From: Nematostella vectensis
Taxonomy: Eukaryota; Cnidaria; Anthozoa; Actiniaria; Edwardsiidae
NCBI RefSeq assembly: GCF_932526225.1
Contig: NC_064041.1
Coordinates: forward strand, 8,058,313-8,122,312
Length of the DNA stretch: 64,000 nt
Direction of reading: 5' to 3'
The position numbers and the translations under genes are program-made. Of the stretch, positions 23,901-34,600 are shown in pieces. Position 1 is the first letter of the stretch, and every line of letters begins with the position of its first letter. The notes under the pieces are model-generated. The model was not told the origin of the DNA, made no database searches, and worked only from the letters and a program-made list of their open reading frames with translations.

Positions 23901-26683
23901 CAAGTGAATGACCGTTTGCAAGGGGTACCTGTGCCCTCTTTATGTGCAGGTGTGCTGGGGCGAACTCTGGGTCTTCTAAAAGGTAAACGATTTTACCATT
24001 CGCGTCAACATAAATGACTTACCAGCGTATCCGACTCCTGAAGACAGGAGAAAAGCGACCCTCATCTCCGTTTGGTAAATGCTTTTATTAAAATATGTGG
24101 TTTCTTATCAATTTAGAAACCTCCGAGTCTTTTGATGACCCCGTGTACGAGCGTGTGCTGAGCAGTGCACAAAGACTTAAAGCAGCCGTTTCCACGCTCA
24201 AGACTCACTACACTACGACGCAAACAAGACAAGAAGAAGGTAATTACGGGTACTTCATATATGGTTGACTATCGTAATGGTTTGGGTTATGGACACTATA
24301 ATGAACCATATATGAATAACCCACCGATAAACTAACTCGTTGCCTCTAACTCCGCTGACAACATCTTAGTCCCGACTTACTTCACCAATTCAGAACAAAG
24401 TTAGAAACCTGTTTTTCTCTTCCATTTTAGTTTTTCTTTTCCATTCAGGTGTATAAATGTAAAACGCGTAGTTTTGCAAACCAAAAAAAAAAACAGTAGT
24501 TCTTAAAAATAGATTATAAAAGATAAGAAAGACAAAAAAGAACAGGGAAATTTTGTTTCCATTAAATGCGTTACCATGGTACCCCATCCACCTGAAGGCA
24601 AAACATATTTCTGCGTGCCAGTTTTCGAAGGCCTTTAGGTGTAACGTTTTTATCCTTTTTTGGCAGATGAGCGGAGAGCCCAAGAGAGTTGTGTCACGTG
24701 TGTTGTCGCCATGGAGACATTGATTTCTCAAGTACAACTGTGGCCGTTTGTGGAAGATAAGACTAGGCACGAAAGGTTCCGCATATTGCGCAACGAGCTT
24801 GTCGATATTGTCACGACATTGGCACGTGATCTCAAGAAAATGCTCTCGGTAAGGCCAACTATTCGTGGTTTTGGATTATTTTAGAATAACCACGAGAGGG
24901 AAAATCCACGGGGTTCGAGTTAACGAAGACTAAAGAAACTATTGTTTTGCTAACTATAATTTCAAGTACTGAAGATCGAGAAGTGTCAATAAGATTAATT
25001 ATCAATTATTATCGTTATTTTATGGAGCAAGTGTAAGAAACTTTTGGTAAACAAAGGTATACGGAAAATATTTTGAGCTAGCGGGCAGTTCAAGCTGTCC
25101 AGGTATTTAGTGTTGGGTTCTACTGTATCAAAATAAAAATGTCAGACCCCTTTCGGTGTTAGAACTGCCATTTGACATTTGTCTGACATCTCGCCCCTAT
25201 TTGTCTTATTACCACAGGGTCTAGAGGAATCGTTGGCTTCGAGCTCGAATTCGGACGAGGTCTTTTCCGCTTGTGAATCTGGTGTAAGGGAAGTAGTGAA
25301 ACAGACCGCTAAACTTGCAGTTCTTACGATGAACGATCACACAGCGAAGGTAAATACTCTGTTAACGACCTCCCGGCCTTCTCAGCACAGCAACAGTTTT
25401 AATCCAATGTACTCAATGAAGAGCTACTATAAATTCATGTTTAATGTGTTTACTGTTAACAGAACTGACCATTGATCACCCGACAAAAGGGGAGTGGCAG
25501 AGGTGAAAACAAAACCTCAAGGAACTCCACATTTGAAATCCTTCTTATCTCAGTGTTTTATATTCCATAGTCGGACTCGCTTAGCTGTGATGAGGACTTG
25601 GGTCGAGCCTTTTTGACGGGCCAGGAACAATCGCTCCAGTCCACGATCCGGCTCTCGATCGACTCGCTAGACACCCTTCAGGAACAAGTAGAGGAAGAGG
25701 CTCTTAAACCGGAAGTAAACAAGGTAAGATGTCAAGAAAATAGAAACGTAGAACCGGAAGACATTAGGCCGCGGATCCAGCATAGACTAATGTAAACCGG
25801 AACCGGAAGTCAACAGGGCGAGAAGCCCGCTTAGGTACCGGAAGTAAACATGGTGAGAGGAAGGAAAATCGAGAAGGTAGAGCTGCCAAATTGTGTATTT
25901 GATGATTGTGTTAGTGGTGAGGTCTAATTGCTTGATGTGATGTTTGTTTGCTGCAGGTCGAAAAGGAAATAACCGAAGAAGTGTTAAAGCTCCTGAGGAT
26001 GACGTCGGCGTTCATCTACCAAGGCCGTGACTTACAGGTACAGTCGAACCTCGCTTATGAGGACACTTTGGGTCTTATAAAACTAACAAGGATAGTTTGG
26101 GTTTAACATGGCGTCTGGCTGCGCTTTCGAGACTATAGGCTCAGGGAGTTTTGAGTGTCCGCTAATGAAGGCTAGTAACATAACATATGCTTAGCGCTAA
26201 TTTGCCGTACAAAGCCCTTCGTAGGGATTTGCACAGCAAATAATAAGGAATCGTGAAATGGTTGATTTTCAGACACAGTTGCAGTCAGCTTCTGCACACC
26301 TGAAACCGGATCGCAGCACAAGCCGACTCAAGTACATTGTACGTCTCGTCCGAGGCCTCGATTCCGTGCTCGAGCTGAGCCGAACTCTCGCTACCACAAC
26401 GCCACATGCCTGTGAGGATATGGAGCTTGATAGAATACAACCATACCCTGATCAAATATCGACTGCTGCGAAAACAGTCACGAAAGACTGCCGAGCGCTT
26501 ATAGAGTCGGAGTACTATAACATGGATAAGGATTTGCAGTCGGATATCATGGACGAGCAGGAGTATTTCGAGAAAAAGGCGGAAGATGTCGGGGTTGCTG
26601 TCGATGAGCTTAAATGTGCACTTCAGCGATTCGCGCATGTCAAGGATTGTAATACCACTATCAGTGATAACTCGTGGTGCTAG
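8912..26683 (+). CDS. KIF14: Mitotic kinesin KIF14 (kinesin-3 family), 36 exons
   Basis: Plus-end microtubule motor of late mitosis and cytokinesis; in vertebrates it works with PRC1 and citron kinase. Exons: 8912-9618, 12437-12691, 13483-13564, 13883-14040, 14139-14169, 14480-14587, 14851-14994, 15193-15314, 15670-15768, 16267-16340, 16485-16620, 16990-17053, 17192-17294, 17796-17868, 18222-18265, 18724-18782, 19015-19052, 19215-19355, 19731-19890, 20010-20096, 20211-20276, 20546-20647, 20735-20807, 21101-21186, 21831-21866, 22089-22193, 22271-22368, 22777-22847, 23161-23292, 23878-23982, 24117-24239, 24667-24848, 25218-25349, 25571-25723, 25957-26037, 26273-26683. All phases agree; 1546 residues (human 1648). 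Order: basic N-terminal extension 1-221; motor ~222-590 with P-loop GQTGSGKS (312-319), switch I NDKSSRSH (429-436), switch II DLAGSE (468-473) and LRYA at ~568; neck coil ~595-660; FHA domain ~661-767; long coiled coil to ~1050; conserved [10 protein letters not shown] in exon 26; helical tail. Motor-FHA order and [17 protein letters not shown] identify KIF14. Confidence 0.95.
10913..10936. repeat. AT dinucleotide microsatellite
   Basis: Twelve AT repeats in KIF14 intron 1. Confidence 0.95.
11420..11578. mobile_element. MITE with GGCCATTC ends, Harbinger/Tourist-like
   Basis: Terminal inverted repeats of the form GGCCATTC..GCTATAAGT plus an internal pair built on AAACCTACCTCAACTACC and its complement, so the whole ~160 bp can fold as an imperfect hairpin. 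A TTA trinucleotide on both sides is a plausible 3-bp target duplication. No coding capacity. In KIF14 intron 1. Confidence 0.65.
12875..13234. mobile_element. MITE with CATACCTGTCAAC ends and TTGATA duplication
   Basis: Perfect 13-bp terminal inverted repeats, CATACCTGTCAAC and GTTGACAGGTATG. Weaker pairing continues inward (CTCAAG and CTTGAG). The 6-bp target duplication TTGATA lies at 12869-12874 and 13235-13240. The 360-bp interior is non-coding with a run of C. The superfamily is not obvious. In KIF14 intron 2. Confidence 0.8.
14995..15192 (+). other. KIF14 intron 7, GC-AG type
   Basis: Donor CTGAAG/GCAAGT is the textbook GC-donor context; the acceptor is TTTATAG/GAAGG. Joining restores [14 protein letters not shown], the conserved sequence just after switch II. 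Using the nearest GT (AAGGCAA/GTTCTG) would add residues and break phase. Confidence 0.9.
15769..16266 (+). other. KIF14 intron 9, U12-type AT-AC intron
   Basis: The donor is CG/ATATCCTTTAC, an exact match to the U12 AT-AC donor. A branch-site match TACCTTGAC (8 of 9 to TTCCTTRAC) ends at about 16256, and the acceptor is GTTCAC/ATATGC, about 10 nt from the branch A. Joining CG to A TAT GCA restores the kinesin signature TLRYAQRA. No GT-AG alternative restores it. Confidence 0.93.
16621..16935. repeat. Purine-rich GA minisatellite
   Basis: Imperfect copies of AGGTGAGGGGAGG and AAGGGAGATGAGG fill most of KIF14 intron 11, starting at the splice donor itself. Nearly every base on the plus strand is a purine, apart from scattered T. 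Confidence 0.9.
17295..17795. other. KIF14 intron 13, C/T-rich
   Basis: Pyrimidine-rich intron (CATC, TTCC words) between two exons of the FHA domain. The motif GTAACCTCGCA at the donor is repeated once 17 bp downstream. Open frames across it are not coding. Confidence 0.6.
19891..19968 (+). pseudogene. Tandem copy of the KIF14 exon 19 tail and donor
   Basis: The last ~60 bp of exon 19 plus its GTAAGTTAG donor is repeated directly downstream in the intron. The copy keeps AGAGATTGCTGAAGCAGAAA and the GAGTGCCCTG/GTAAGT junction, but has changes that introduce a stop (TAG) in the exon frame. It is an intronic decoy donor, not a second exon. Confidence 0.85.
20395..20510. repeat. GAT/ATG trinucleotide-rich tract
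   Basis: Imperfect ATG/GAT repeats with a pure GATGATGATG core near 20475-20500, in KIF14 intron 21. It produces long His-rich and Met/Asp-rich open frames that are not genes. Confidence 0.9.
21308..21336 (-). ncRNA. Hammerhead-ribozyme-core-like motif
   Basis: On the minus strand CTGATGA is followed by a short hairpin (GGCA..TGCC) and then GAAAC, the order and spacing of the hammerhead core CUGANGA-stem II-GAAA. Related motifs occur at 23527-23556 and 34911-34943. Such motifs are known from Penelope-like retroelements. A proper stem III and cleavage triplet could not be established by eye. Confidence 0.35.
21640..21790. repeat. TTG/CTG-rich low-complexity tract
   Basis: Imperfect GTT/GTTGTTGTTG and CTGTTGTAG words in KIF14 intron 24. 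No gene seen. Confidence 0.7.
23485..23645. mobile_element. Palindromic element with hammerhead-like core
   Basis: Two arms in inverted orientation share TTCAAATGTTTGTATACAG, a CTAATGATGT block and GACGTTTCGAGGC. The left arm read on the minus strand has CTGATGA, the hairpin GAGGC..GCCTC and GAAACGTC (23527-23556). The right arm keeps the hairpin and GAAACGTC but not CTGATGA. It looks like two head-to-head copies of a short repeat end in KIF14 intron 29. Confidence 0.55.
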
Positions 26684-26852
26684 GAATAAGTACATCACCG
26701 GCGATGCTAATAGACAAATAGAAAGTATTAGAATTTATAATTCGAGTAGGAACTGTGCTCGGGAATCTGGTAAAAGGAATGCGATCGTTGGGCTATAAGA
26801 GGCTGACTCTCGTACTCGTCCCCAGGGTCTTCTCGGTTAAAAAAAAACAATG

Positions 26853-26858
26853 AATAAA
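26853..26858 (+). promoter_or_regulatory. Polyadenylation signal of KIF14
   Basis: AATAAA 170 bp after the KIF14 stop codon. It is the first canonical signal downstream and therefore the likely 3' end signal. Confidence 0.6.
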
Positions 26859-27616
26859 ATAGCGGTCAATTCCAAGACCACACTTTCACAAGGCTGACGA
26901 AATTAGCTCTTGTCGTCTTGCAACTAGGAAATGGATACATTGCATTTCAGAGTAAAAAAACACAAAGGTAGTAAAGCGGTTAACAGACAGAGAAAAAAAG
27001 GTTATAGGGAGCGCAAGAAATATGTTAAACAATTAATATATATTTTCTTAGGTGGAGTCTTTATCGGTATGTTCAAAGAAATACTATAATTTGTAGATAA
27101 GAAACAATATGCTACTGTAAATATTTAATTTAAAATAATAGTGAAACATTCTAGGTACATGGTACCCAAACCAAAGAAGGGGTGCTTTGGAGAGGCGATA
27201 TTTTGTGTTTTGGCCAAATTTAAATTTTCGGACATTAGTTCTCGTTTTTCTTACTTTTTTGTAAAAAGCAAAATAAATTTATTCAGGGGCCCCTGATTTA
27301 TTGTAAAAATCTTGAAATCCTGTCAACTCGACCTTGAGTTTGAGTTACCACGATTTCCGATCGTTTCTGATATCGTAATTTTGGTGTGCACCGATCTCTC
27401 ATGGGGTAGCTTAGTGTGTAAATATCCGTATACCTATACGGAAAATAAAATAAAAGATAAAAAAAAATAACATGGAAAACTTATTTTACAATGGTGTGTT
27501 ATCTTTAGTGTTCTAACAGCAAAATCAGTGCGTCTTGCGCTTATCAGCCTTTTATAAAAGAGGGGAAATTTGTTCCGGTGTCTCCCCTTTAGTGTACTAT
27601 TGAGAAGGAAAAATTC
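26859..27616. other. Intergenic, no recognised feature
   Basis: AT-rich spacer between KIF14 and the inverted-repeat element upstream of the bHLH gene. I see no gene or RNA here. Confidence 0.5.
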
Positions 27617-28313
27617 AGGGTCCGGTTGCACAAAGCCTGAATAAGTTATCCGCCGGATAGGAGCTTACCGCCGGAAAAAAATCCCTATTCAGAGGATAGT
27701 TATCCGGCCGATAAAGTAGCGTTGCACAAAATAACTATCCGCTGAATAGCCATCATTTGCCATTAAATGGCTTCCCGTTTCCATGGTAAATATGCAAAGC
27801 GCGCGCTGTTTTTTCTTCAAACAAAATGGCGGCGATAGCAAGATCTTCAAAAAGTGCCAGATACCAAACGGTTTTTCGAGGCAAAGTACACGTAAATCAC
27901 GGAATGATCAAAGGGGATAGTGTTTAGCTTCTTCCTATCTTTAGGGGTCACATTTCTAGACAGAACGGACAATATGGTTTGATTCCAGAGCTGCATGTAA
28001 GTCCGTAGTTCATAGTAAATTTACCAACTGTAAAATTCGTCGTTTGCATGTATTTCCACTTGCACGGTATCTGAAATTAATCTAAATTCTAACAATAAAT
28101 TAGGAAGCAAGACGCCTTTTTTGTTTTTTCTTCACATTTATTCGGTGGATAAGATTTTATCCGACCTCTATCATCCGGATAACTTTAACAACCGCTGGAT
28201 AACTTTAATTCGGGCTTTGTGCAACCGAATCACGCCACTCGGATACGTTTTATGCGCTGGATAAGGATTTAACCGGTGGATAAGACTTATCCAAGCTTTG
28301 TGCAACCGGCCCC
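27617..28313. mobile_element. ~700-bp DNA transposon remnant with CCGGTTGCACAAAGC ends
   Basis: The left end reads CAGGGTCCGGTTGCACAAAG. The right end is its near complement, ending CTTTGTGCAACCGGCCCCTG. Extra copies of GGATAA/TTATCC and TTGTGCAACC lie near both ends as subterminal repeats. No clear target duplication, so hAT-like and Harbinger-like remain open. The interior has one short frame starting ATGGCGGCG (~27824) with no recognised domain. It lies in the upstream region of the bHLH gene. Confidence 0.7.
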
Positions 28314-28537
28314 TGGACGTCTCCCATCCCCCAGATCGCCAATCTTTTTCGAACCCTCCCTCGCAGGCAGAAGAAGTCTTATTAAAGACGAAAATTTGGC
28401 AGAGTCGAATTCCAGTTTTTGGTGTATTGTATTCATTCTTGTGGTTCACGCACACCACTATTTGGGCTGTTTGTATTTATTCAGTTTTTCTTGGGGTAAA
28501 CAAATCTACCCGAGCGCCTTTGCGGGCGTAGTCGCCA

Positions 28538-28662
28538 TGGCGAACGCTGGCGAATGTCTATTTTGTGAAAACTCAATGACGAATACAAGAAAGCAACGGC
28601 TTTCCGAGATTGCTTTTTTCCGCTGCTTTTACAGTTTCTCAACAAATTACGACTATGGATAA
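28538..28662 (+). other. Upstream reading frame overlapping the bHLH start
   Basis: An ATG in good context (GCCATGG) opens a 41-codon frame that ends at 28662, eight bases inside the main coding sequence, in a different frame. If both lie on one mRNA it would reduce main-frame initiation. Alternatively, a pyrimidine tract ending TTTTACAG at ~28634 may be a 3' splice site of a 5' untranslated intron, which would remove it. Confidence 0.35.
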
Positions 28663-31600
28663 TCTTTTTGCACCAAAGGTAAGGCCGAAAGAGATAGAAA
28701 TGGAAGGAGAGAACTTGAAAACCAGGAGGAAATTGACAAATGTACACTAGAATTACGGATTTATTTTCAGTTTACTGCAGAGCTTTGCTTGGCGATTCTG
28801 TCGCCGAAAGATAGAAGTCTCTACCAATCAACATTCAACTACCTTCTTGAACAATGTTGTACTCCAATCGAGGTCAAGAGTCATGGGGAAGCACTCATCC
28901 ACTCGAGAAATGCAAAGTTCGCAATTATAATCATGCCAGACGAAGATGTTGATCTTATAAAGAAACTCAAGTAAGCAGATTGTATTTTGTTACTGTGTCT
29001 GTTGTCCTCAAATTGAATTAAAATGCATTAAAAATGATGTGTATAGGGCTCCAGATGGTCTGAATAACCAAACTTCAGTTGTTGTCATTTCTTCAGAAGA
29101 CAAAGTTACAGGTAATTAAGTGTAATTAGATATGAGCAATTGAATTGAAATTTGTAATATCTCAGCGGGTTTGTAATTATAAAGGAAAACAAAGTGTTAA
29201 ATTTTTAAGATGTCATGATTTCTGGGGGGTCTAAATTTTATTATTACATTTTTCGGAGGGAGGGGCGGTAAAAATTTCAATCTTGGATTTATTAAAAAAA
29301 ACACCGCCTCCCCCCCCCCCTTCAAATTTCCCATTGATCCATATTCTGCAATCTCCACTCTTGGGCCATAAATCAATTAAAAATTTCTGACATACATAAG
29401 TTCTTATATATACCATGCAGTTGGTCCAAAAGTGGTATATATTATTCTTAAATATTTTAAAGCCTCTCATCAAGAGATGTTGGACAACAAGTTGGTGCAA
29501 CAGGTGGTTCAAATGACCTCTGACTCCTGCAAATTCCAGAGTGATCTACTAGCTGCTGTGAAGCAACAGCTTTGGGTGGATAGACATGCAGGTAAAAGAC
29601 AAACACACTAAACACAGGTGCTGGTGGTATAATACTGAACTCACTTTCCAAGGTGTATTCTAGCCTTTGGTGCATTATTGGATTCTTCTGATAAATAGAA
29701 AATCACACTTTAAAACAGACATTGGATTCTTAGCATAATTGACTTCATATCTTATACTATTTTGGCATCAAAAATACTCCTCCCATATTTTTTCAGTCAT
29801 GGAGCTTGCAGATCACTAGTGATATCTGCAGGTCTTGCCTGTTCTGTCTTAATTGGAGATAATATTTATTCCAGATAATAACATGTGCACTCTAAATACA
29901 ACAAGCCCTGAAACTCAGCCTCATGGAAACAACCATTATCAGATGCCAGTCCTACCAGAAATCCCAGGTGTCATCAGTCTTCCCCGCCAGCCAGGGTTTC
30001 TGCCAGGGTACATGCAAGGTCCTACAGGACAGTTTCCAATCATGCCACTACAGCCATATACACTTTATCCACCAATGCCTGTCTCCTACCCGAACCTGCC
30101 GCAGAGCCATATGCAGCCCACCTTTACCCCACAGTACATGATGCCTAGAGTGGTGAGCTTTAGAAACCAACATGATGAGGCTTTTCTCAGCCTTCTTGGT
30201 CAAAGTTCACGCATTAAACCTGATCCCTCTCAAGGCCAAGCAAAAACAGGAACCACAACCGGAAGCACTATTGATGACTCAAACAGCCCCATGAAGAATA
30301 AAGACCCTGCTAGCACGAAGCCTCTCCCGGCCATTAAGAAGTTTCTAGAAGCCCTGGGTCCTGTAGAGACTGAAAAAATAGCAGAAAAAGACCTGAAAGA
30401 ACAAGAGAACAAGGAAACTAAGGAAAAAAGGTAAGAGGGAGGTTGAATGGGGGAGGGGGGGAGTCAAGTAGGAGGATGGACAGGAAGGAGTTGGAAAAAC
30501 TCTAAAGGAGGAGAGGGACTTGCCATGAAGAATGAATGAAAGGGGTGGGTGAAGTGCAAGGTGGGGATGGATAAGATAGGCACAGTGATTGGGATAAGTT
30601 TGCAGCTTGGTAAATATAGCACCAAATCAAGTAAAAAGTGTTCATTTGGCCAGCTTCTGTTTTTTAGCTAGTGAAATGACAGCTGGTGGTTAAGAACAAC
30701 ACTGGATGGGATTTTGAAAAAATCGAAATTGAGTAAGGGTAGGGAAGGGCTAGGAGGTAGAGAGATGAGGTAAGGTTAAGGAATGGGTTAAGTTATAGAG
30801 ATCAGGTGAAGGGATGGGCTAGGTTATGGGGGTATGGGTTAATATGGTAAAGGTTGACTAGCAGGGGGAGAGATGAGGTAAGGTGGTAAAGGGTGGACTA
30901 GCAGGGGAGAGATGGGTTAATGTGGTAAAGGTCGACTAGCAGGGGAGAGATGGGTTAATGTGGTAAAGGTTGACTAGCAGGGGTAGAGATGAGGTAATGT
31001 GGTAAAGGGTGGACTAGCTGGGGTAGAGATGAGGTAATGTGGTAAAGGTAGACTAGCAGGGGGAGAAATGAGGTAAGGTGGTGAAAGGTGGACTAGCAGG
31101 GGAAGAAATGAGGTAAGGTGGTGAAGGGTGGACTAGCAGGGAAGAGATGTGGTAAAGTGGTAAATGGTGGACCAGCAGATAAAGAGATAGGGTAATCTGG
31201 TCAAGGGTTGACTAGCAGGGGGGGATAAGGTAAGGTGGTAAAGGGTGGACTAGCAGGGGTAGATATGGAGTAATGTGGTGAAGGGTGGACTAGCAGGGGG
31301 GGAGGAGAGGTAAGGTGGTGAATGGTGGACTAGCAGGGTAAAATGGGGTAAGTTGGTAAAGGATGGACTAGCAAGGGACAGCTGGGGTAAGCTGGTAAAG
31401 GGTGGACTAGCAGGGGGAGAGATGGGGTAAAGTGGTAAAGGGTAGGCTAGCAGGGGTAGAGATGGGGTAAGGTGGTAAAGGATGGACTAGCAGGGGGAGA
31501 GATGGGGTAAAGTGGTAAAGGGTGGGCTAGCAGGGGTAGAGATGGGGAAAACTGGTAAAGGGTGGACTAGCAGGGGAGAGATGGGGTAGTGTGGTAAAGG

Positions 31601-34600
31601 GTTGACTAGCAGGGTGGAGATTGAGTAAAGTGGTAAAGGGTGGGCTAGCAGGGGTAGAGATGGGGTAAGGTGGTAAAGTTTGGACTAGCAGGGAAAAGAT
31701 GGAGTAATTTGGTGAAGGGTGGACTAGCAGGGGAGAGATGAGGTAAGGTGGTGAAGGGAGGACTAGCAGGGAAGAGATGGGGTAAGGTGGTAAAGGATGG
31801 ACTAGCAAGGGACAGCTGGGGTAAGCTGGTAAAGGGTGGATTAGCAGGGGTAGAGATGGGGTAAAGTGGTAAAGGGTGGACTAGCAGGGGAGAGATGGGG
31901 TAGTGTGGTAAAGGGTTGACTAGCAGGGTGGAGATTGAGTAAAGTGGTAACGGGTGGGCTAGCAGGGGTAGAGATGGGGTAAGGTGGTAAAGTTTGTACT
32001 AGCAGGGAAAAGATGGAGTAATTTGGTGAAGGGTGGACTAGCAGGGGAGAGATGAGGTAAGGTGGTGAAGGGTGGACTAGCAGGGAAGAGATGGGGTAAG
32101 GTGGTAAAGGATGGACTAGCAAGGGACAGCTGGGGTAAGTTGGTAAAGTGTGGACTAGCAGGGGTAGAGATGGGGTAAAGTGTTAAAGGGTGGGCTAGCA
32201 GGGAAGAGATGGGGTAGTGTGGTAAAGGGTGGACTAGCAGGGTGGAGATCGGGTAAAGTGGTAAAGGGTGGGCTAGCAGGGTAGAGATGGGGTAAGGTGG
32301 TAAAGGATGGACTAGCAAGGGACAGCTGGGGTAAGTTGGTAAAGGGTGGACTAGCAGGGGTAGAGATGGGGTAAGGTGGTAAAGGGTGGACTAGCAGGGA
32401 AGAGATGGGGTAGTGTGGTAAAGGGTGGACTAGCAGGGTGGAGATCGTATAAAGTGGTAAAGGGTGGGCTAGCAGGCTAGAGATGGAGTAAGGTGGTAAA
32501 GGGTGGACTAACAGTGAAGAGATGGGATAGTGTGGCAAAGGGTGGACTAGCAGGGTGGAGATCGGGTAAAGTGGTAAAGGGTGGGCTAGCAGGGGTAGAT
32601 ATGGGGTAAGGTGGTAAAGGGTGGACTAGCAGGGAAAAGATGGAGTAATTTGGCGAAGGGTGGACTAGCAGGGGAGAGATGAGGTAAGGTGGTGAAGGGT
32701 GAACTAGCGGGGTAAAGATGGGGTAAGGTGGTAAACGATGGACTAGCAAGGGACAGCTGGGGTTAGTTGGTAAAATGTGGAATAGCAAAGGGAGAGATGG
32801 GTTGAGATGGTAAAGGGTGGCCTAGTAGGGGGAGAGATGGGGTAAAATGGTAAAGGGTAGGCTAGCAGGGGTAGAGATGGGGTAATGTGGTGAAAGGTGG
32901 ACTAGCAGGGGAGAGAAGAGGTAAGGTGGTAAAGGATGGACTAGCAGGGGTATAGGTGGGGTAAGGTGGTAAAGGGTGGGCTAGCAGGGGTAGAGATAGG
33001 GTAAGGTGGTAAAGGGTGGACTAGCAGGGGTAGAGATAGGGTAGTGTTTAAGGGTGGACTAGCAGGGGAGAGATGGGGTAGTGTGGTAAAGGGTGGACTA
33101 GCATGGGAGAGATGGGGTAAGGTGGTGAAGGGTTGACTAGCAGGGGAGAGATGGGGTAGTGTGGTAAAGGGTGGACTAGCAGGGGAGAGATGGGGTAGTG
33201 TGGTAAAGGGTGGACTAGCATGGGAGAGATGGGGTAAGGTGGTAAAGGGTGGACTAGCAGGAGGAGAGATGGTGTAAGGTGGTAAAGGGTGGACTAGCAG
33301 GGAGAGATGGGGTAAGGTGGTAAAGGGTGGACTAGCAGGGGAGAGATGGGGTAATGTGGTAAAGGGTGGACTAGCTGGGGTAGAGATGAGGTAATGTGGT
33401 AAAGGTAGACTAGTAGGGGGAGAAATGAGGTAAGGTGGTGAAGGGTGGACTAGCAGGGGAAGAAATGAGGTAAGGTGGTGAAGGGTGGACTAGCAGGGAA
33501 GAGATGTGGTAAAGTGGTAAATGGTGGACCAGCAGATAAAGAGATAGGGTAATCTGGTCAAGGGTTGACTAGCAGGGGGTAGATGAGGTAGGGTGGTAAA
33601 GGGTGGACTAGCAGGGGTAGATATGGGGTAAGGTGGTAAAGGGTGGACTAGCAGGGGAGAGATGGGGTAGTGTGGTAAAGGGTGGACTAGCATGGGAGAG
33701 ATGGGGTAAGGTGGTAAAGGGTGGACTAGCAGGAGGAGAGACGGTGTAAGGTGGTAAAGGGTGGACTAGCAGGGAGAGATGGGGTAAGGTGGTAAAGGGT
33801 GGACTAGCAGGGAGAGATGGGGTAAGGTGGTATAGGGTGGACTTGCAGGGGACAGCTAGGGTGATGTAGTAAAGGATGGGCTAGCAGGGGTAGAGATGGG
33901 GTAAGGTGGTAAAGGGTGGGCAGCAGGGGTAGAGATGGGTAGTGTGGTAAAGGGTGGACTAGCAGAGGAGAGATGGGGTAGTGTAGTAAAGGGTGGACTA
34001 GCAGGGGAGAGATGGGGTAAGGTGGTGAAGGGTGGACTAGCAGGGGAGAGATGGGGTAAGATAGTAAAGGGTGGACTAGCAGTAGTACCGTAAGTAATGA
34101 TGTATCCATATAACTTATGTTATTCATTTGGATAGCGAATCCGATGAGCCACCCGCCAAGAGACTGAGAGGGAACACACCCCTGAAGGACAACACTGAAA
34201 AATCTAGCCTTCAATCACCTAATGAAACCGCTAAAGGTGATGTAGAGCATGAGGGTGAGAAGTATCCGCTACCCGTTTCTCAGGGCCTTCCCTATTTTGT
34301 CTCACTTGACAAAGAGATGGAGCGTATGGCCTTTGACCCTGCAGTGAAGCCATCTGATCGGCACAATGCAAAAGAAAGGCACCGAAGGTATGTTTAGATA
34401 CCATCTTTCGCATCTCTCTGGTCTCTGCGAACCTAGGCTTAAACGAAAACGATACGTAAGACAGTGAAAGTTTTGCTATTTTTGACAACCTGCGTCTCGT
34501 TTGGCTTCTCGTTTGAGTTGCGTCGAGTTTGAACATATTACAATTTTGAACGCAAGTTTACCCATTTACTTGGGCCTCGTTTGACCACCAAATGGACTGA

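Noticed and set aside
30731-34083. CRISPR-like regular repeats
   Set aside because: The unit is a continuous tandem minisatellite without unique spacers, in an intron of an animal gene.
31527-34214. Several minus-strand open frames of 67-136 codons with LVHPLPPYPIS-type repeats
   Set aside because: They are created by the 39-bp minisatellite: 39 is 13 codons, so a frame without stops repeats itself. No start, domain or splice evidence.
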